Positions 24,414-33,952 of a stretch of 64,000 bases of DNA are shown in pieces. How positions within the stretch are numbered: the first letter of the stretch is position 1; each line of letters opens with the position of its first letter. The DNA lies in assembly GCA_902546725.1 (NCBI GenBank), contig CACCLB010000004.1:1-64000 (forward strand). The letters are read 5' to 3'. A program made the translations under genes and the position numbers. The DNA is from an uncultured Bacteroidota bacterium. GTDB lineage: Bacteria > Bacteroidota > Bacteroidia > Flavobacteriales > Flavobacteriaceae. The notes below the pieces were generated by a model. The model made no database searches. It was given only the letters and a program-made list of their open reading frames with translations, and was not told the origin of the DNA.

Positions 24414-24472
24414 ATGATGAAATTAAATCAAATTTGACTAATCTGAGTCAAAACGTAAAATGTTTTTCTTTT

Positions 24473-24603
24473 CCACCAATGTCTACAATACAAATCCCTT
24501 CTGATCTACTGATATCATTGCCTTAAGCTAAGATTCCTGTGTTGTGGTTTTGAGGGGTAGTTGTTTGGGGAAAGTTTGTAAACTTTTGAAATATATCTCA
24601 TCT
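24473..24603 (+). repeat. R1 repeat copy I (type 2)
   Basis: CCACCAATGTCTACAATACA, CTGATATCATTGCCTTAAGC, then GTTGTTTGGGGAAAGTTTGT as in copy D. GAAAGTTTG can pair with CAAATCCCTTC. No leader or gene follows on this strand; 24604-24732 shows nothing else. Confidence 0.8.
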
Positions 24604-24732
24604 TTTCTTTTTATATTAAAACTTAACTGATCATTTTTTAAACTTAAAAAAAGCATGGCCATACTAAAAGTTTCACCGATAACATATTTCTTAAAAGTTA
24701 AACTTCACTTCCTTTTTACTTTAAATTAATAT

Positions 24733-25482
24733 TTATGAATTCTTAACCACTTCAAGCCAGGTTTGAGCCATAAGCTGACTTCCAGCCATGGAAGGGTGCA
24801 CACCATCAGGAGCCCAATAGGTTTCTTTAGCCTGTTGTAATCCTTGATCAAAAACACTTTGAAAGGGTACCCATAGGGTATTGAACTCTTTGGATACTTT
24901 ATGAGCAGCTTTTTGATATGCTTTAAAGGGGATTACCCAACTTTGTTCTACGGCAGAGGTATTGGGAAGAATAAAAGGTTCGCAAAGAATGATACGAACA
25001 CCTGGCAACTCCTTCATAGTTCGCTGAACCAATGCTCGCAAGTCGTTTTCATAAATTTCAACTGTTCCTTCATAACCGTGTTTTACTTTGTGCCAATAGT
25101 CATTTACACCGATTAAAATACTGACCCAATTTGGCTTTAAATCTATGGCATCCTCTTGCCAACGGTCTTGAAGTTGATAGACTTTGTTACCGCTAATTCC
25201 TCGATTGTAGATCGTAAACTCTTTATCGGGATGCGCATTTAACAAATGAGAAGCTGCTAAAAAAGCATAACCTGTTCCAAAGGAATTCGCATTATTTGGA
25301 AGCTGATTTGTTTTTTCGCGTCCAGCATCAGTTATTGAATCACCTTGAAATAAGATTGTGTCTCCTTTATTAAGTTTGGTATTGAGCTCAGACAAAGAGT
25401 TCGTTTGGTTTGCTACAGCCATCATAGGCATACTCATCACTAAGGAAGACTTGGCTATAAATTTTCTTCTATTTAGTTTCAT
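24733..25482 (-). CDS. Exported SGNH/GDSL-family hydrolase
   Basis: A 249-residue esterase-type protein. The N-terminus (KLNRRKFIAKSSLVMSMPMM) looks like a twin-arginine-style signal. Catalytic blocks: block I FQGDSITDAG with nucleophile Ser49, block III IGVNDYW (Gly, Asn), block V DGVHPS (Asp, His). Members deacetylate sugars or hydrolyse lipids; next to sulfatases and sugar dehydrogenases, a carbohydrate de-O-acetylase is plausible (inference). It stands on the minus strand ahead of the dehydrogenase at 25680. Confidence 0.85.
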   Translation of the reverse strand: MKLNRRKFIAKSSLVMSMPMMAVANQTNSLSELNTKLNKGDTILFQGDSITDAGREKTNQLPNNANSFGTGYAFLAASHLLNAHPDKEFTIYNRGISGNKVYQLQDRWQEDAIDLKPNWVSILIGVNDYWHKVKHGYEGTVEIYENDLRALVQRTMKELPGVRIILCEPFILPNTSAVEQSWVIPFKAYQKAAHKVSKEFNTLWVPFQSVFDQGLQQAKETYWAPDGVHPSMAGSQLMAQTWLEVVKNS

Positions 25483-25679
25483 AATTGTATTGATTGACGT
25501 TTAAAGTTATAATTTTTTAAATACAAAAAAGAAAGTTCTTAAAATTTGAATATTTACAATATCACTGTGATGTCTTTAAAAATTTGCCTGACACATGGAA
25601 GACGATGACTGAAATTTTAATTTAAATTGGAGGTGTGAAAGTTTAAAAACTGCTGGCAATCAGATTTTATTAGAAAAAA

Positions 25680-26693
25680 TTAAAATTTAACCAAAGCTTT
25701 TATAAGATGAGTTTTAGGCTTAATCCATAGATCAAAACTTGTCATGATCTCCTTCATTTCAATCTGATGGGTAATATATTTTGAAACTGGAAACAATCCA
25801 CTTGACAATAATTCCATAACTGCAATAAAATCTTCCCTTATGGCATTTCTACTACAGAGAAGCGTAGTTTCTTTTGCATGAAGTTCTGGATGCATAAAGT
25901 TCAAGCCATGCTTATAGAGACCTACTAAAACATAAGTTCCTCCATGTCGCATATAATGATGTCCTGTCTCCATTGCTGATTTATTCCCACTTGCGTCAAA
26001 AACCACCGTTGCCAATGAGCCATTAAAACAAGTACGGCAGCGCTCAAGGGTTTTGTTATCTACCAAAAATGTGTTTTCTATTCCAAATTGTTCTCCTGCA
26101 AAAGCTAAACGCGCTTCGTTTACATCAAGAGCAACAACATTTGCTCCCATTAGTTGTGCTTGCTTTAAAATACCAAGACCTATAGGACCACAGCCAATCA
26201 CTACTACACAAGCTGATTCCTCAACTCCAGCACGAACCAATGCATGACGACCTATTGATAGAGGTTCAATCAATGCTATCTCTTCCAGACTAAGCTTATT
26301 TGCTGAAATTAAATACGGTATGGGGATATTGATTAGTTGTTGCATTCCTCCATCTACATGAACCCCTAGAACTTGCAGATGCTCACAACAATTGGTCTTT
26401 CCCTCAACACAACTAGGACACTGATTACAAGCTAAATAAGGAAGTATAGCAACCTGATCACCCACCTTTAATCCTTGATCATTCTCCTCGATTTCTAAGA
26501 CAGTCCCAGCCAATTCATGACCCAATATTCTAGGATAAGTAAAAAAAGCTTGATTGCCCTGATAGGCGTGTAAATCAGTTCCACATATACCTACCCTCTC
26601 AATTCGAAGCAGAGCTTCACCATCAGATTTCAACGGAGCGGCTTTATCCTTTAATTCTAAAACACCTGGCTTTTCGCAAACAATAAATTTCAT
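25680..26693 (-). CDS. Zinc-dependent medium-chain alcohol/sugar dehydrogenase
   Basis: A 337-residue MDR-family oxidoreductase. Catalytic zinc ligands lie in VGICGTDLHAY (Cys) and LGHELAG (His-Glu); the structural-zinc cysteines are clustered in ACNQCPSCVEGKTNCC; the nucleotide-binding fold has VVIGCGPIGLGI. The overall form is close to L-galactonate, L-threonine or sorbitol dehydrogenases. In this setting it probably oxidises a sugar or sugar acid released by the neighbouring sulfatases. It is a single minus-strand gene, divergent from the sulfatase at 26876. Confidence 0.85.
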   Translation of the reverse strand: MKFIVCEKPGVLELKDKAAPLKSDGEALLRIERVGICGTDLHAYQGNQAFFTYPRILGHELAGTVLEIEENDQGLKVGDQVAILPYLACNQCPSCVEGKTNCCEHLQVLGVHVDGGMQQLINIPIPYLISANKLSLEEIALIEPLSIGRHALVRAGVEESACVVVIGCGPIGLGILKQAQLMGANVVALDVNEARLAFAGEQFGIENTFLVDNKTLERCRTCFNGSLATVVFDASGNKSAMETGHHYMRHGGTYVLVGLYKHGLNFMHPELHAKETTLLCSRNAIREDFIAVMELLSSGLFPVSKYITHQIEMKEIMTSFDLWIKPKTHLIKALVKF

Positions 26694-26875
26694 CCAATTA
26701 AAATTAGTTTATTCTTGCTGTTTGACAAAAATTAAAAATCCAATTTCATTGATTTCTATCGCAAATAATTTTTACCTTAAGGCTGATAATTAGCATTATA
26801 TGTTGACTTTACTTAAAATATGTAGTGTGATAAAGAACACATAATATTCTAAAAGGAGCTCAAAATAAATTAATC

Positions 26876-28363
26876 ATGAAGAAAAGACTATTTAGTTATC
26901 TAATAGGTATTATCGCTGTTTTCCATTATTCAGCCTGTGATACCGAGAATAAAAGTACAACTACCCCTAACATACTTTTTATTTTTGCCGATGATCAAAG
27001 AGCGGATGCGCTGGGTGTAGCTTCAAACCCTTACATCAAAACTCCTAATATTGATGCTCTTGCTAAGAATGGGACTCGCTTTGAAAACTGCTATGTGATG
27101 GGTGGACATCACGGTGCTATTTGCGCTCCAAGTCGAGCCATGCTATTGAGCGGAAAAAGCCTCTTTCATGTGTACGACAGATTGGACGGTGTTCAGACAC
27201 TTCCTAATTATTTGAGCACCCATGGATACCAAACCTTTGGTACTGGAAAATGGCACAACGGAGCAGCTAGCTTTGAGTCAAACTTCCAGGAGGGAAGAGA
27301 GATAATGCTGGGAGGAATGAGCGACCATTTTGAAGTTCCTGTAAGATATATGGATGCCTATGGTAAATTAGACAGTCTCCAAAGTAAAGGGTTTTCAACA
27401 GACGTTTTTACCGAAGCAGCGCTTGACTATTTAGATCGTTACAGTAAAAGTAAAAAGGACAATCCATTTTTTTGCTATATCGCCTATACTGCGCCTCACG
27501 ACCCCAGATCACCTGCACCAGCTTATGCTGATGCATATGCCGAAGATGGAATCCCAGTGCCAGATAATTTTAAACCACTTCACCCCTTTCGCTTTGATGA
27601 TTTTAATGTGAGGGATGAAACATTAGCAGCCTGGCCTAGAACAACTGAGGTGATTCAATCTTCTCTTGCAGAATATTACGCCTTAATTCAACATATTGAC
27701 GACCGTGTAGGAGATCTTATTGATCGCTTAAAAATGCATGACTTATATGATAATACACTTATAGTTTATGCTGCAGATAATGGGCTTGCATTAGGAAGTC
27801 ACGGTTTATTGGGTAAACAAAATCTCTATGAACACAGTACTAAGGTTCCTTTGATTATAAGTGGTCCCGGCATTCCAGAGCAGGAAACCTCAAAAGCACT
27901 GGTCTATTTGTATGATTTATTTCCTACACTAGTAGATTATTTACAAATCCCTCAGCCTGCTAATCTTGATGGCAAGTCGTTGTTGAATATCATCCATAAA
28001 GAAGAAGAAACTGTTCGTACTAGCCTCTATACTGCATACAGGAATACAGTTAGAGCAGTTAGAGACAAAGAGTGGAAATTGATTCGTTATCATCAAATTG
28101 ATGAAACCCAGCTATTCAACCTTGATCAAGATCCTCACGAGCTTGTAAATCTAGCCTCTGATTCCCTATATCAAACTAAAGTTACTGAAATGATGGAAAA
28201 ACTTAAAATGCATCATCAATCAACAGATGACACACTCAACCTCTCACCAAAAACGATCATTTCAAAAGAGTATGACTACAGAACCTTAGTGCAAAAAAGA
28301 GATCGTTGGCAACCTGCCTATATCATCAATAAATATTTTCCAAAGGAAGGAGATAAACAATAA
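26876..28363 (+). CDS. S1-family sulfatase (lipoprotein)
   Basis: A 495-residue formylglycine-dependent sulfatase. Signal peptide with lipobox HYSAC (Cys21). The metal site starts at NILFIFADDQRADA; the active-site signature is CAPSRAMLLSGK with Cys83, the residue converted to formylglycine by an anaerobic or aerobic maturase; later GKWHNG and AADNGLALGSHGLLGK carry the remaining site residues. It removes sulfate esters from polysaccharides in the periplasm or on the surface. No maturase is in the window. It converges with the alpha/beta hydrolase gene, 12 bases away. Confidence 0.9.
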   Translation: MKKRLFSYLIGIIAVFHYSACDTENKSTTTPNILFIFADDQRADALGVASNPYIKTPNIDALAKNGTRFENCYVMGGHHGAICAPSRAMLLSGKSLFHVYDRLDGVQTLPNYLSTHGYQTFGTGKWHNGAASFESNFQEGREIMLGGMSDHFEVPVRYMDAYGKLDSLQSKGFSTDVFTEAALDYLDRYSKSKKDNPFFCYIAYTAPHDPRSPAPAYADAYAEDGIPVPDNFKPLHPFRFDDFNVRDETLAAWPRTTEVIQSSLAEYYALIQHIDDRVGDLIDRLKMHDLYDNTLIVYAADNGLALGSHGLLGKQNLYEHSTKVPLIISGPGIPEQETSKALVYLYDLFPTLVDYLQIPQPANLDGKSLLNIIHKEEETVRTSLYTAYRNTVRAVRDKEWKLIRYHQIDETQLFNLDQDPHELVNLASDSLYQTKVTEMMEKLKMHHQSTDDTLNLSPKTIISKEYDYRTLVQKRDRWQPAYIINKYFPKEGDKQ

Positions 28364-28375
28364 GTACTCAAATTG

Positions 28376-29677
28376 TCAATCTCTTTCAGCTTGGTATTCT
28401 AACTCAAGACCTATTGAAGTTCGAGGTAAAAACCCCTCCCAGGGTTTTTCATCGGAGAAAGATGAAGCCTCCAGATACTTTAAATTTGATTCCTCAGACT
28501 TGAGTTTCAAGCCCAAAAAAGCTGAGATAAAGTGCTGATTGATATTATTTATACGTCTTTGATCCCAAACAGAATCTGCGTAACGCAAGTATTCATCAAT
28601 ATGCAGCCCCTCTTGAAAGGCATCTACTGGAGGTGGGTTGGGCGCAATATTATGCCTCGCATTGATATAAGTCAATAGATAACGTTCTGCATTAAGAGCC
28701 TCCTCATAAATGGCTTTAATTCCATCATCGTATCCTGAAATATCGTCCATACTCCCTTCAACAAAAAAAGTTGGAATTTTAAGGCCGAGTAAGCCTTCTT
28801 CATCCCATACTCCGTTTTCCATTCCCCAGGGTGCCATGGCAACTATAGCTTTAATTCTACTGTCAAAAGTGGCTTCAAATGATGGATTTCCAATCATTCT
28901 TTGCTCCAAATCCAATCTTCCTCTTGTAAATTCTTTAAATAGTTGAACAGCTTGAGGACTGTATCCTGCCCCAGCCACATTCAAAGCTCCATATCCTCCC
29001 ATTGAATATCCAATAGTTCCCGTGTTGTTGGCGTCAAGTAAGTTAAAAAGAAATGCTTCTGAATCTTTGCTCAGCTTATCCATTGCATCCAAAACAAAAA
29101 GATCATCTAAAGATCGATTGAGAAGTGTACTAACAAAAGGGCCAGCATCTCTAAATGTAGAGTCTGTGTGGTCTATGGAAACTACTATATACCCTTGAGA
29201 AGCGAGTTGTTCTGTCAAATAGGAAAACATCAGTCTTGAGCCTGTATATCCATGAGAAGTAATTACCAATGGATATGGAGTCTCTGAATGCTTAATCTTA
29301 GCATCTCTTTTAGCTCTGCCTTTAAATTGAAAGGAGATTAAAGGTCGTTTTGGATCATTGTAGTTTCCCATCACCTCATCATAAACTTCCTTCTCTTGTT
29401 CATCCATATTTAATAGAGCTGGGTACCAGATCTCTACCTTTAGTGGTCTGTCATAAAAGACATCATTATCTTTAGTACTGCTTAAAATATCTAACTGGTT
29501 TGAATTGTGAAGTAAAAGCGTTCGCACTCCAACTTGATGTACCCCTCTTTTTGACAATAAAGGTGCATCGGGTAATTGATCACCATAAACAAATTCATCC
29601 TGTGCTGTTTGTGCATAGACATTTATACTCAACAGATAAAAACAGAATATTAAGAAATTCCGGTAGTTATTTTTCAT
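28376..29677 (-). CDS. Exported alpha/beta hydrolase (PAF-acetylhydrolase/dienelactone-hydrolase-like)
   Basis: A 433-residue protein with a signal peptide (about residues 1-22). The core has PLVITSHGYTGSRLMFSYLT (oxyanion region), nucleophile elbow GYSMGGYG, acid region FFVEGSMDD and a late His in NARHNIAP. The arrangement resembles platelet-activating-factor acetylhydrolase and related esterases. It is nine bases downstream of the sulfatase stop at 29686 on the same strand, so probably one operon: desulfation plus ester removal. Confidence 0.8.
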   Translation of the reverse strand: MKNNYRNFLIFCFYLLSINVYAQTAQDEFVYGDQLPDAPLLSKRGVHQVGVRTLLLHNSNQLDILSSTKDNDVFYDRPLKVEIWYPALLNMDEQEKEVYDEVMGNYNDPKRPLISFQFKGRAKRDAKIKHSETPYPLVITSHGYTGSRLMFSYLTEQLASQGYIVVSIDHTDSTFRDAGPFVSTLLNRSLDDLFVLDAMDKLSKDSEAFLFNLLDANNTGTIGYSMGGYGALNVAGAGYSPQAVQLFKEFTRGRLDLEQRMIGNPSFEATFDSRIKAIVAMAPWGMENGVWDEEGLLGLKIPTFFVEGSMDDISGYDDGIKAIYEEALNAERYLLTYINARHNIAPNPPPVDAFQEGLHIDEYLRYADSVWDQRRINNINQHFISAFLGLKLKSEESNLKYLEASSFSDEKPWEGFLPRTSIGLELEYQAERD

Positions 29678-29685
29678 TTTTAAAT

Positions 29686-31176
29686 TTAGTTTATATTGAT
29701 AATTGATTCGTACCGATCAATCATTTCTCTTAATTTTTGAGGGTTTGACCCTGCTAAATTTTGCTGTTGAGCAATATCGTCTTCCAGATTGTATAGCTGA
29801 TATTCACTTGCATTTCCTATTTCTATATTCACATTTGGGCTTACAGCAGGTCCAGAATAAGGTGGAATTAATACCCAATTTTGACTTCTATATGCAGTTC
29901 TACTAGTGGCTTCCAAAATCAATTCGCTTCTGCCTTTTCCAGTATTTTGAAATAAGACATTTGATAAATCAACCCCATCTTTAGAACGTATATCAGATCC
30001 GACAATAGAGGCAATAGAATTTAAATAGTCAATCTGTGAAACAATTTGATCAGAAACTGCTGGTTTTATCTTGCCTTTCCAATAGGTAATAAATGGAACT
30101 CGAGTACCTGCTTCAAAAAGACTGTACTTCCCTCCTCTTAACCTACCTGCTGGTGTATGGTCCCCAAGTTTTTCTACAGCCTCATCATAATAACCGTCGT
30201 TTATTACGGGTCCATTATCACTTGAAAGAATGATAATTGTATTTTCTAATAAATTATTTTTTTTAAGATGGTTATACAATTCTCCTATGCACCAATCAGC
30301 CTCAACAATAGCATCACCCCTTGGACCCATACCTGAAGTGCCTTCATATCTAGGATGTGGGGTTCTAGGTACATGGGGTTGCTGAAGGGTGTAATACAAA
30401 AAGAAAGGAGTCTCTTTCGCTTTATTTATGTAGCGTTTCGCTTGATTTAAAAACTCATCTGCCATGTCTATATCACTCCATTTTGCCTGCTCTCCTCCTT
30501 TCATAAATCCAATTCTTGGCACCCCATTGACTATAGATCCGTTATGACCATGATGCCACATCATAGAAAGAAGCTCAGGATTATCTTTTCCTGTGGGTTG
30601 ACCTTCAAAGTTTTTTTCAAAACTAACTTCTAAAGGATCCTCTGGATCGAGATTTACCACCTTCCCATTTTCCATGTAAACGGTGGGGACTCTATCTTGG
30701 GTATCGGGAATGATAAAACTATAATCAAATCCTACCTCGTTAGGCCCTGGACTAATTTTTTTATTGTAATCAATTTTGGAATTACCCAGACCCAAATGCC
30801 ACTTACCGACTATAGCCGTTTGATACCCTTGTGTTTTGAGCATCTTGGGTATGGTCATTTCACCAGTATCGATAATTAAATTTGCACCGGTTAATATTTT
30901 AGCTCGTTTATTCCGCCACGGATAAGTTCCAGTCATCAATGCATACCTGCTTGGGCTACAAGTTGCTGAACTCGAATAGCCGTTCGTAAAACGTGATCCG
31001 TTATTTGCAAGTTTGTCAATGTTAGGTGTGTTGAGTTTTCCTTGACCATAGGCACTGACATCACCATAACCTAAATCATCAGCATATATAATAATGATGT
31101 TTGGCTTTTGAGTTTGCTGATCAAGCTGACAAGAATTCAAACAGCTCAATAAAAAAAGAATTAAAAAACGTTTCAT
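29686..31176 (-). CDS. S1-family arylsulfatase (lipoprotein)
   Basis: A 496-residue sulfatase. A lipoprotein-type signal (LLSCLNSC) is followed by NIIIIYADDLGYGD (metal site), the formylglycine signature CSPSRYALMTGT (Cys73), GKWHLGLG and SSDNGPVINDG. It is longer-range similar to arylsulfatase A-type enzymes and differs clearly from the sulfatase at 26876, so the two likely act on different sulfate positions. It is the first gene of a minus-strand operon with the alpha/beta hydrolase. Confidence 0.9.
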   Translation of the reverse strand: MKRFLILFLLSCLNSCQLDQQTQKPNIIIIYADDLGYGDVSAYGQGKLNTPNIDKLANNGSRFTNGYSSSATCSPSRYALMTGTYPWRNKRAKILTGANLIIDTGEMTIPKMLKTQGYQTAIVGKWHLGLGNSKIDYNKKISPGPNEVGFDYSFIIPDTQDRVPTVYMENGKVVNLDPEDPLEVSFEKNFEGQPTGKDNPELLSMMWHHGHNGSIVNGVPRIGFMKGGEQAKWSDIDMADEFLNQAKRYINKAKETPFFLYYTLQQPHVPRTPHPRYEGTSGMGPRGDAIVEADWCIGELYNHLKKNNLLENTIIILSSDNGPVINDGYYDEAVEKLGDHTPAGRLRGGKYSLFEAGTRVPFITYWKGKIKPAVSDQIVSQIDYLNSIASIVGSDIRSKDGVDLSNVLFQNTGKGRSELILEATSRTAYRSQNWVLIPPYSGPAVSPNVNIEIGNASEYQLYNLEDDIAQQQNLAGSNPQKLREMIDRYESIININ

Positions 31177-31423
31177 AAGACCAAATTTGTTCTTCTAAGA
31201 TAAGTGATTCTAATTCTATTCAAGTAAGCCATACCAATTTCAATTTTTGCATAGCACAATATTCAGTATGTAGATGGGGTTCAAACACGATACAAATCTA
31301 AGGCACTGGTAACCCAAAGAGCTGCCGGAGTTGAACCTCCAGCTTATATGTTGTTTGACTAAACTTTAGCGTTTTTTTACGATCAAATAACTGTTTAATC
31401 GTAGTGGTTTATTTTAATTGAAA

Positions 31424-31456
31424 TAAAAAAAAGCCCCTGAATTAGATTTCAGGGAC
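31424..31456 (-). terminator. Terminator of the Crp-family gene
   Basis: On the minus strand CCCTGAA-ATCTAA-TTCAGGG, then GCTTTTTTTT, about 105 bases after the regulator stop codon. Confidence 0.8.
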
Positions 31457-31465
31457 TCTATTAAC

Positions 31466-31519
31466 CATAAACCAATTCATCGAATTGATAATCATAAACC
31501 AATTCATCGAATTGATAAT
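31466..31519. repeat. Two tandem 27-bp units with internal palindrome
   Basis: Two perfect copies of CATAAACCAATTCATCGAAT followed by TGATAAT. Each holds the palindrome CAATTC-ATC-GAATTG. The first half resembles the array leader (CATAAATCAATT). It lies downstream of the Crp-family gene, before its terminator. The remaining part of 31177-31423 has a short tRNA-T-arm-like hairpin (see rejected) and nothing else. Confidence 0.8.
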
Positions 31520-31558
31520 CAAAAGTAATAATTAAATTTTAAAATTATATGACTTAAG

Positions 31559-32143
31559 TCACATAATTTTACCTTCGAGTTGAAGCTTTTTTAAGGATCT
31601 TGAAATCACTTCCCTAGAAGTTCCTAAGTCATTCGCAATTTCCCTATGTGTTCGGCTATCAGCGATACTTCCATTTGAGGGTGAATTCTTTTTTAAATAA
31701 GAATAAAGTCGTTCGTCTATTCTTTTAAAGCTAAGCGCATTGATTGTATCCAACAAGTCCCAATATCGCTTTAAAAATAAATTCAAGATAAGATCATTCC
31801 ATTCTTTATAATCAGTTTGCCAAGTTCGAACTTTTGAATTCGGAACTTTTAAAATCTGGCATTCTGTATCTGTAATGGCTGATACTTTACTTATCCTATC
31901 TCCAAAACTAGCAATCATAGACATCAAACAGGTTTCTCCATCACTGACATAGTAGAGCAACTGTTCTTTTTTTGTTTCTTCGTCCTCAATAAAAACGCGA
32001 ACAGTACCTTTCTTAACAAAGGGAATAAAGTCCATAAAATCTCCTACTGATATTATTTTGATGTTTTTAGGAATGTCAACAGTGGTAGAAGATGCATTAA
32101 TTTCTTCCATAAGTGTTGAAGGAAGTGAGCTACTTAAAATCAT
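31559..32143 (-). CDS. Crp/Fnr-family transcriptional regulator
   Basis: A 194-residue regulator: N-terminal cyclic-nucleotide-binding-like barrel (FVKKGTVRVFIEDEETKKEQ, then YYVSDGETCLMSMIASF) and C-terminal winged helix with RTHREIANDLGTSREVISRS. It has the single-Cys region LYYVSDGETCLM also seen in redox-type Bacteroidota Crp proteins. No four-Cys iron-sulfur site as in Fnr. The effector is unknown. It may control the sulfatase or transporter genes around it (inference). Confidence 0.85.
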   Translation of the reverse strand: MILSSSLPSTLMEEINASSTTVDIPKNIKIISVGDFMDFIPFVKKGTVRVFIEDEETKKEQLLYYVSDGETCLMSMIASFGDRISKVSAITDTECQILKVPNSKVRTWQTDYKEWNDLILNLFLKRYWDLLDTINALSFKRIDERLYSYLKKNSPSNGSIADSRTHREIANDLGTSREVISRSLKKLQLEGKIM

Positions 32144-32241
32144 AGTACAGCAAAAAAATCATTAAACCAATTAGTACTCAAATCTAAATAAAGCTTGAAT
32201 ACTGACAAAAACAAAATTGGCTTAAATTTGAATGCTGAATG

Positions 32242-32658
32242 TTAAGGCTTAAAAAACTCTTCCTCAGTTATTTGATAATAATTGCCCATTTTGGAGGCAT
32301 CAAAGAAAAAATTAAAAGTGTGTTTTTCGCCGTAATTGATATTCGTGCGCTCGCGATCTTCATAATAAAAATCTTTTGACTTAAATTGCACATAGAGTCG
32401 TGTGATTGGAAGTTGCTTAAAAACGTATTGATCATTATTGCGAATATAGACGTGTCTGAGAAACTTTTTTTCTTGGTCTCTTACCGATACAATAATATCG
32501 TGATCTACTTCATTAATTAGAACTAAAGAGGCATTGGAAACTTCATTAAATACTTCTGGAGGGAAGCGATCTTTAAAGGTTTTGTCTCCTGTTTTTCCTC
32601 TTTGTGCAAGAGTAAGAGACGGAATCATAAGCAGGCATAGGATTAAATACTTTTTCAT
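32242..32658 (-). CDS. Secreted hypothetical protein
   Basis: A 138-residue protein with a signal peptide (MKKYLILCLLMIPSLTLAQ) and a small, probably all-beta domain rich in aromatic and charged residues (VLINEVDHDIIVSVRDQEKK, then KHTFNFFFDASKMG). No lipobox. I do not recognise a named family. It lies between the Crp regulator and the MFS gene on the same strand, with about 50 bases to the latter. Confidence 0.7.
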   Translation of the reverse strand: MKKYLILCLLMIPSLTLAQRGKTGDKTFKDRFPPEVFNEVSNASLVLINEVDHDIIVSVRDQEKKFLRHVYIRNNDQYVFKQLPITRLYVQFKSKDFYYEDRERTNINYGEKHTFNFFFDASKMGNYYQITEEEFFKP

Positions 32659-32710
32659 GGGATTAAATTTTTAAATTACAAAATGCTACCACTAACTTAA
32701 TACATTTTAA

Positions 32711-33842
32711 TCAGATTTGCTGATATGCCTTGCGGGAAAAAACAATGAGAAGAAAGGCTGCTATAACAAAAATTAAAAAAGCCAAATTAAGACTAAAAAT
32801 ATGGGCGACATAACCCACAAAAGGAGGTGCCAATAAAACCCCAACAGTAGCATAAGTTCCAACAATTGATATTGCTAAACCGGGAGCGTATTTTTTTGAG
32901 TGACTTGCCAAACTAAAAGACATTGGAAAAATCGAAGCTACACCTAATCCTGTAATAAAGAAGCCAACTAAAGCCGGGTAAAAAGTTGGGAAAAGTATCA
33001 ATATTAATACTCCAAATACGACTACTGAAGCACTGATTAAAAAGAGTTTTTTCATACCTAATAAATTCGTGAGTGCATCGGTAAAGAATCGCGAAAGTGT
33101 CATGGCTACCATAAAAACTAAATAACTTAGTGTAAAGAGCTCTGCGTTGACAACTTCTCTAAAATAGACACTGCTCCAATCATAAATTCCACCTTCACAC
33201 ACTGCAGCACAAAAGACGACTAGTCCCGTATAAAAGATGAATTTATCTGGATTGCCTAAACGCAATTTATTCCCGCCTGTTTCTCGGTCATTTTTCAACA
33301 AATATGATGAGGCAGTTAGGCTGAGTATTAAAGCAAAAACAACCACAACTGCTAAGTGAACAAACATGGTAATATTGAAGTAAATCATACTTGTGGCGAA
33401 TAGTATACCGAATAGCCCCCCCCAAACTCCAAATACCGTGAAAACTTCCATTTATAGTTCTCCCGTAGCGCTTTTGAAGCTGGATTGCCTGGGTATTCAT
33501 CGAAATGTTAATGGCGCGTAATCCAAAAGCAAAAAAACAAACTACGACCGTTAGTGATTTAATATTTGAAGCATAACCAATTCCAAGGAGTGAAAAAATG
33601 TAAATTAAAAAACCAGAAATGAGTAAATAACGACTATCGTATTTTGAAATAAGCCAACCTGAAATTGGAAGACCTATCAAGGAACAAACAGGCAAAATAA
33701 ACAGAAAACTGCCCAATTCTGCCTCATTCATATCAAAAGTAAGCTTGATAGAAGGAATTCTAGATGCCCAAGATGAAAAACAAAATCCAGAAAGAAAAAA
33801 GAATGCACTCAGGGCAAGACGGTGATGCTTATTTGTTTTCAA
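32711..33842 (-). pseudogene. MFS sugar permease-like gene split by a frameshift at a G8 tract
   Basis: Two overlapping frames make one transporter of about 375 residues, with around 12 helices. The N-terminal part (from TTG 33842) has SGFCFSSWASRIPSIKLTF and runs through FHGIWSLGG; the C-terminal part continues LFGILFATSMIYFNITMFVH to the end at 32711. The switch occurs at a run of eight G (C8 at 33416-33423 on the plus strand); seven G would join the frames as ...WSLGG-LFGILF... The family is the FucP-like or fosmidomycin-type MFS. This may be phase variation, a real mutation or a sequencing error. Confidence 0.8.
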
Positions 33843-33952
33843 TATTCACATTTAAGTCTGCAAAGATCATTTCATTTTTTCAAAATAAAAAACTCCCTTG
33901 ATATTATTCAAAAAAAAATTACCTTTAAGGCTCATCTTTGAAAAAAGCTAAC

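Noticed and set aside
31325-31342. tRNA T-arm-like hairpin on the minus strand (GGAGGTTCAACTCC)
   Set aside because: No acceptor, D or anticodon arm can be built around it; it is at best a remnant.
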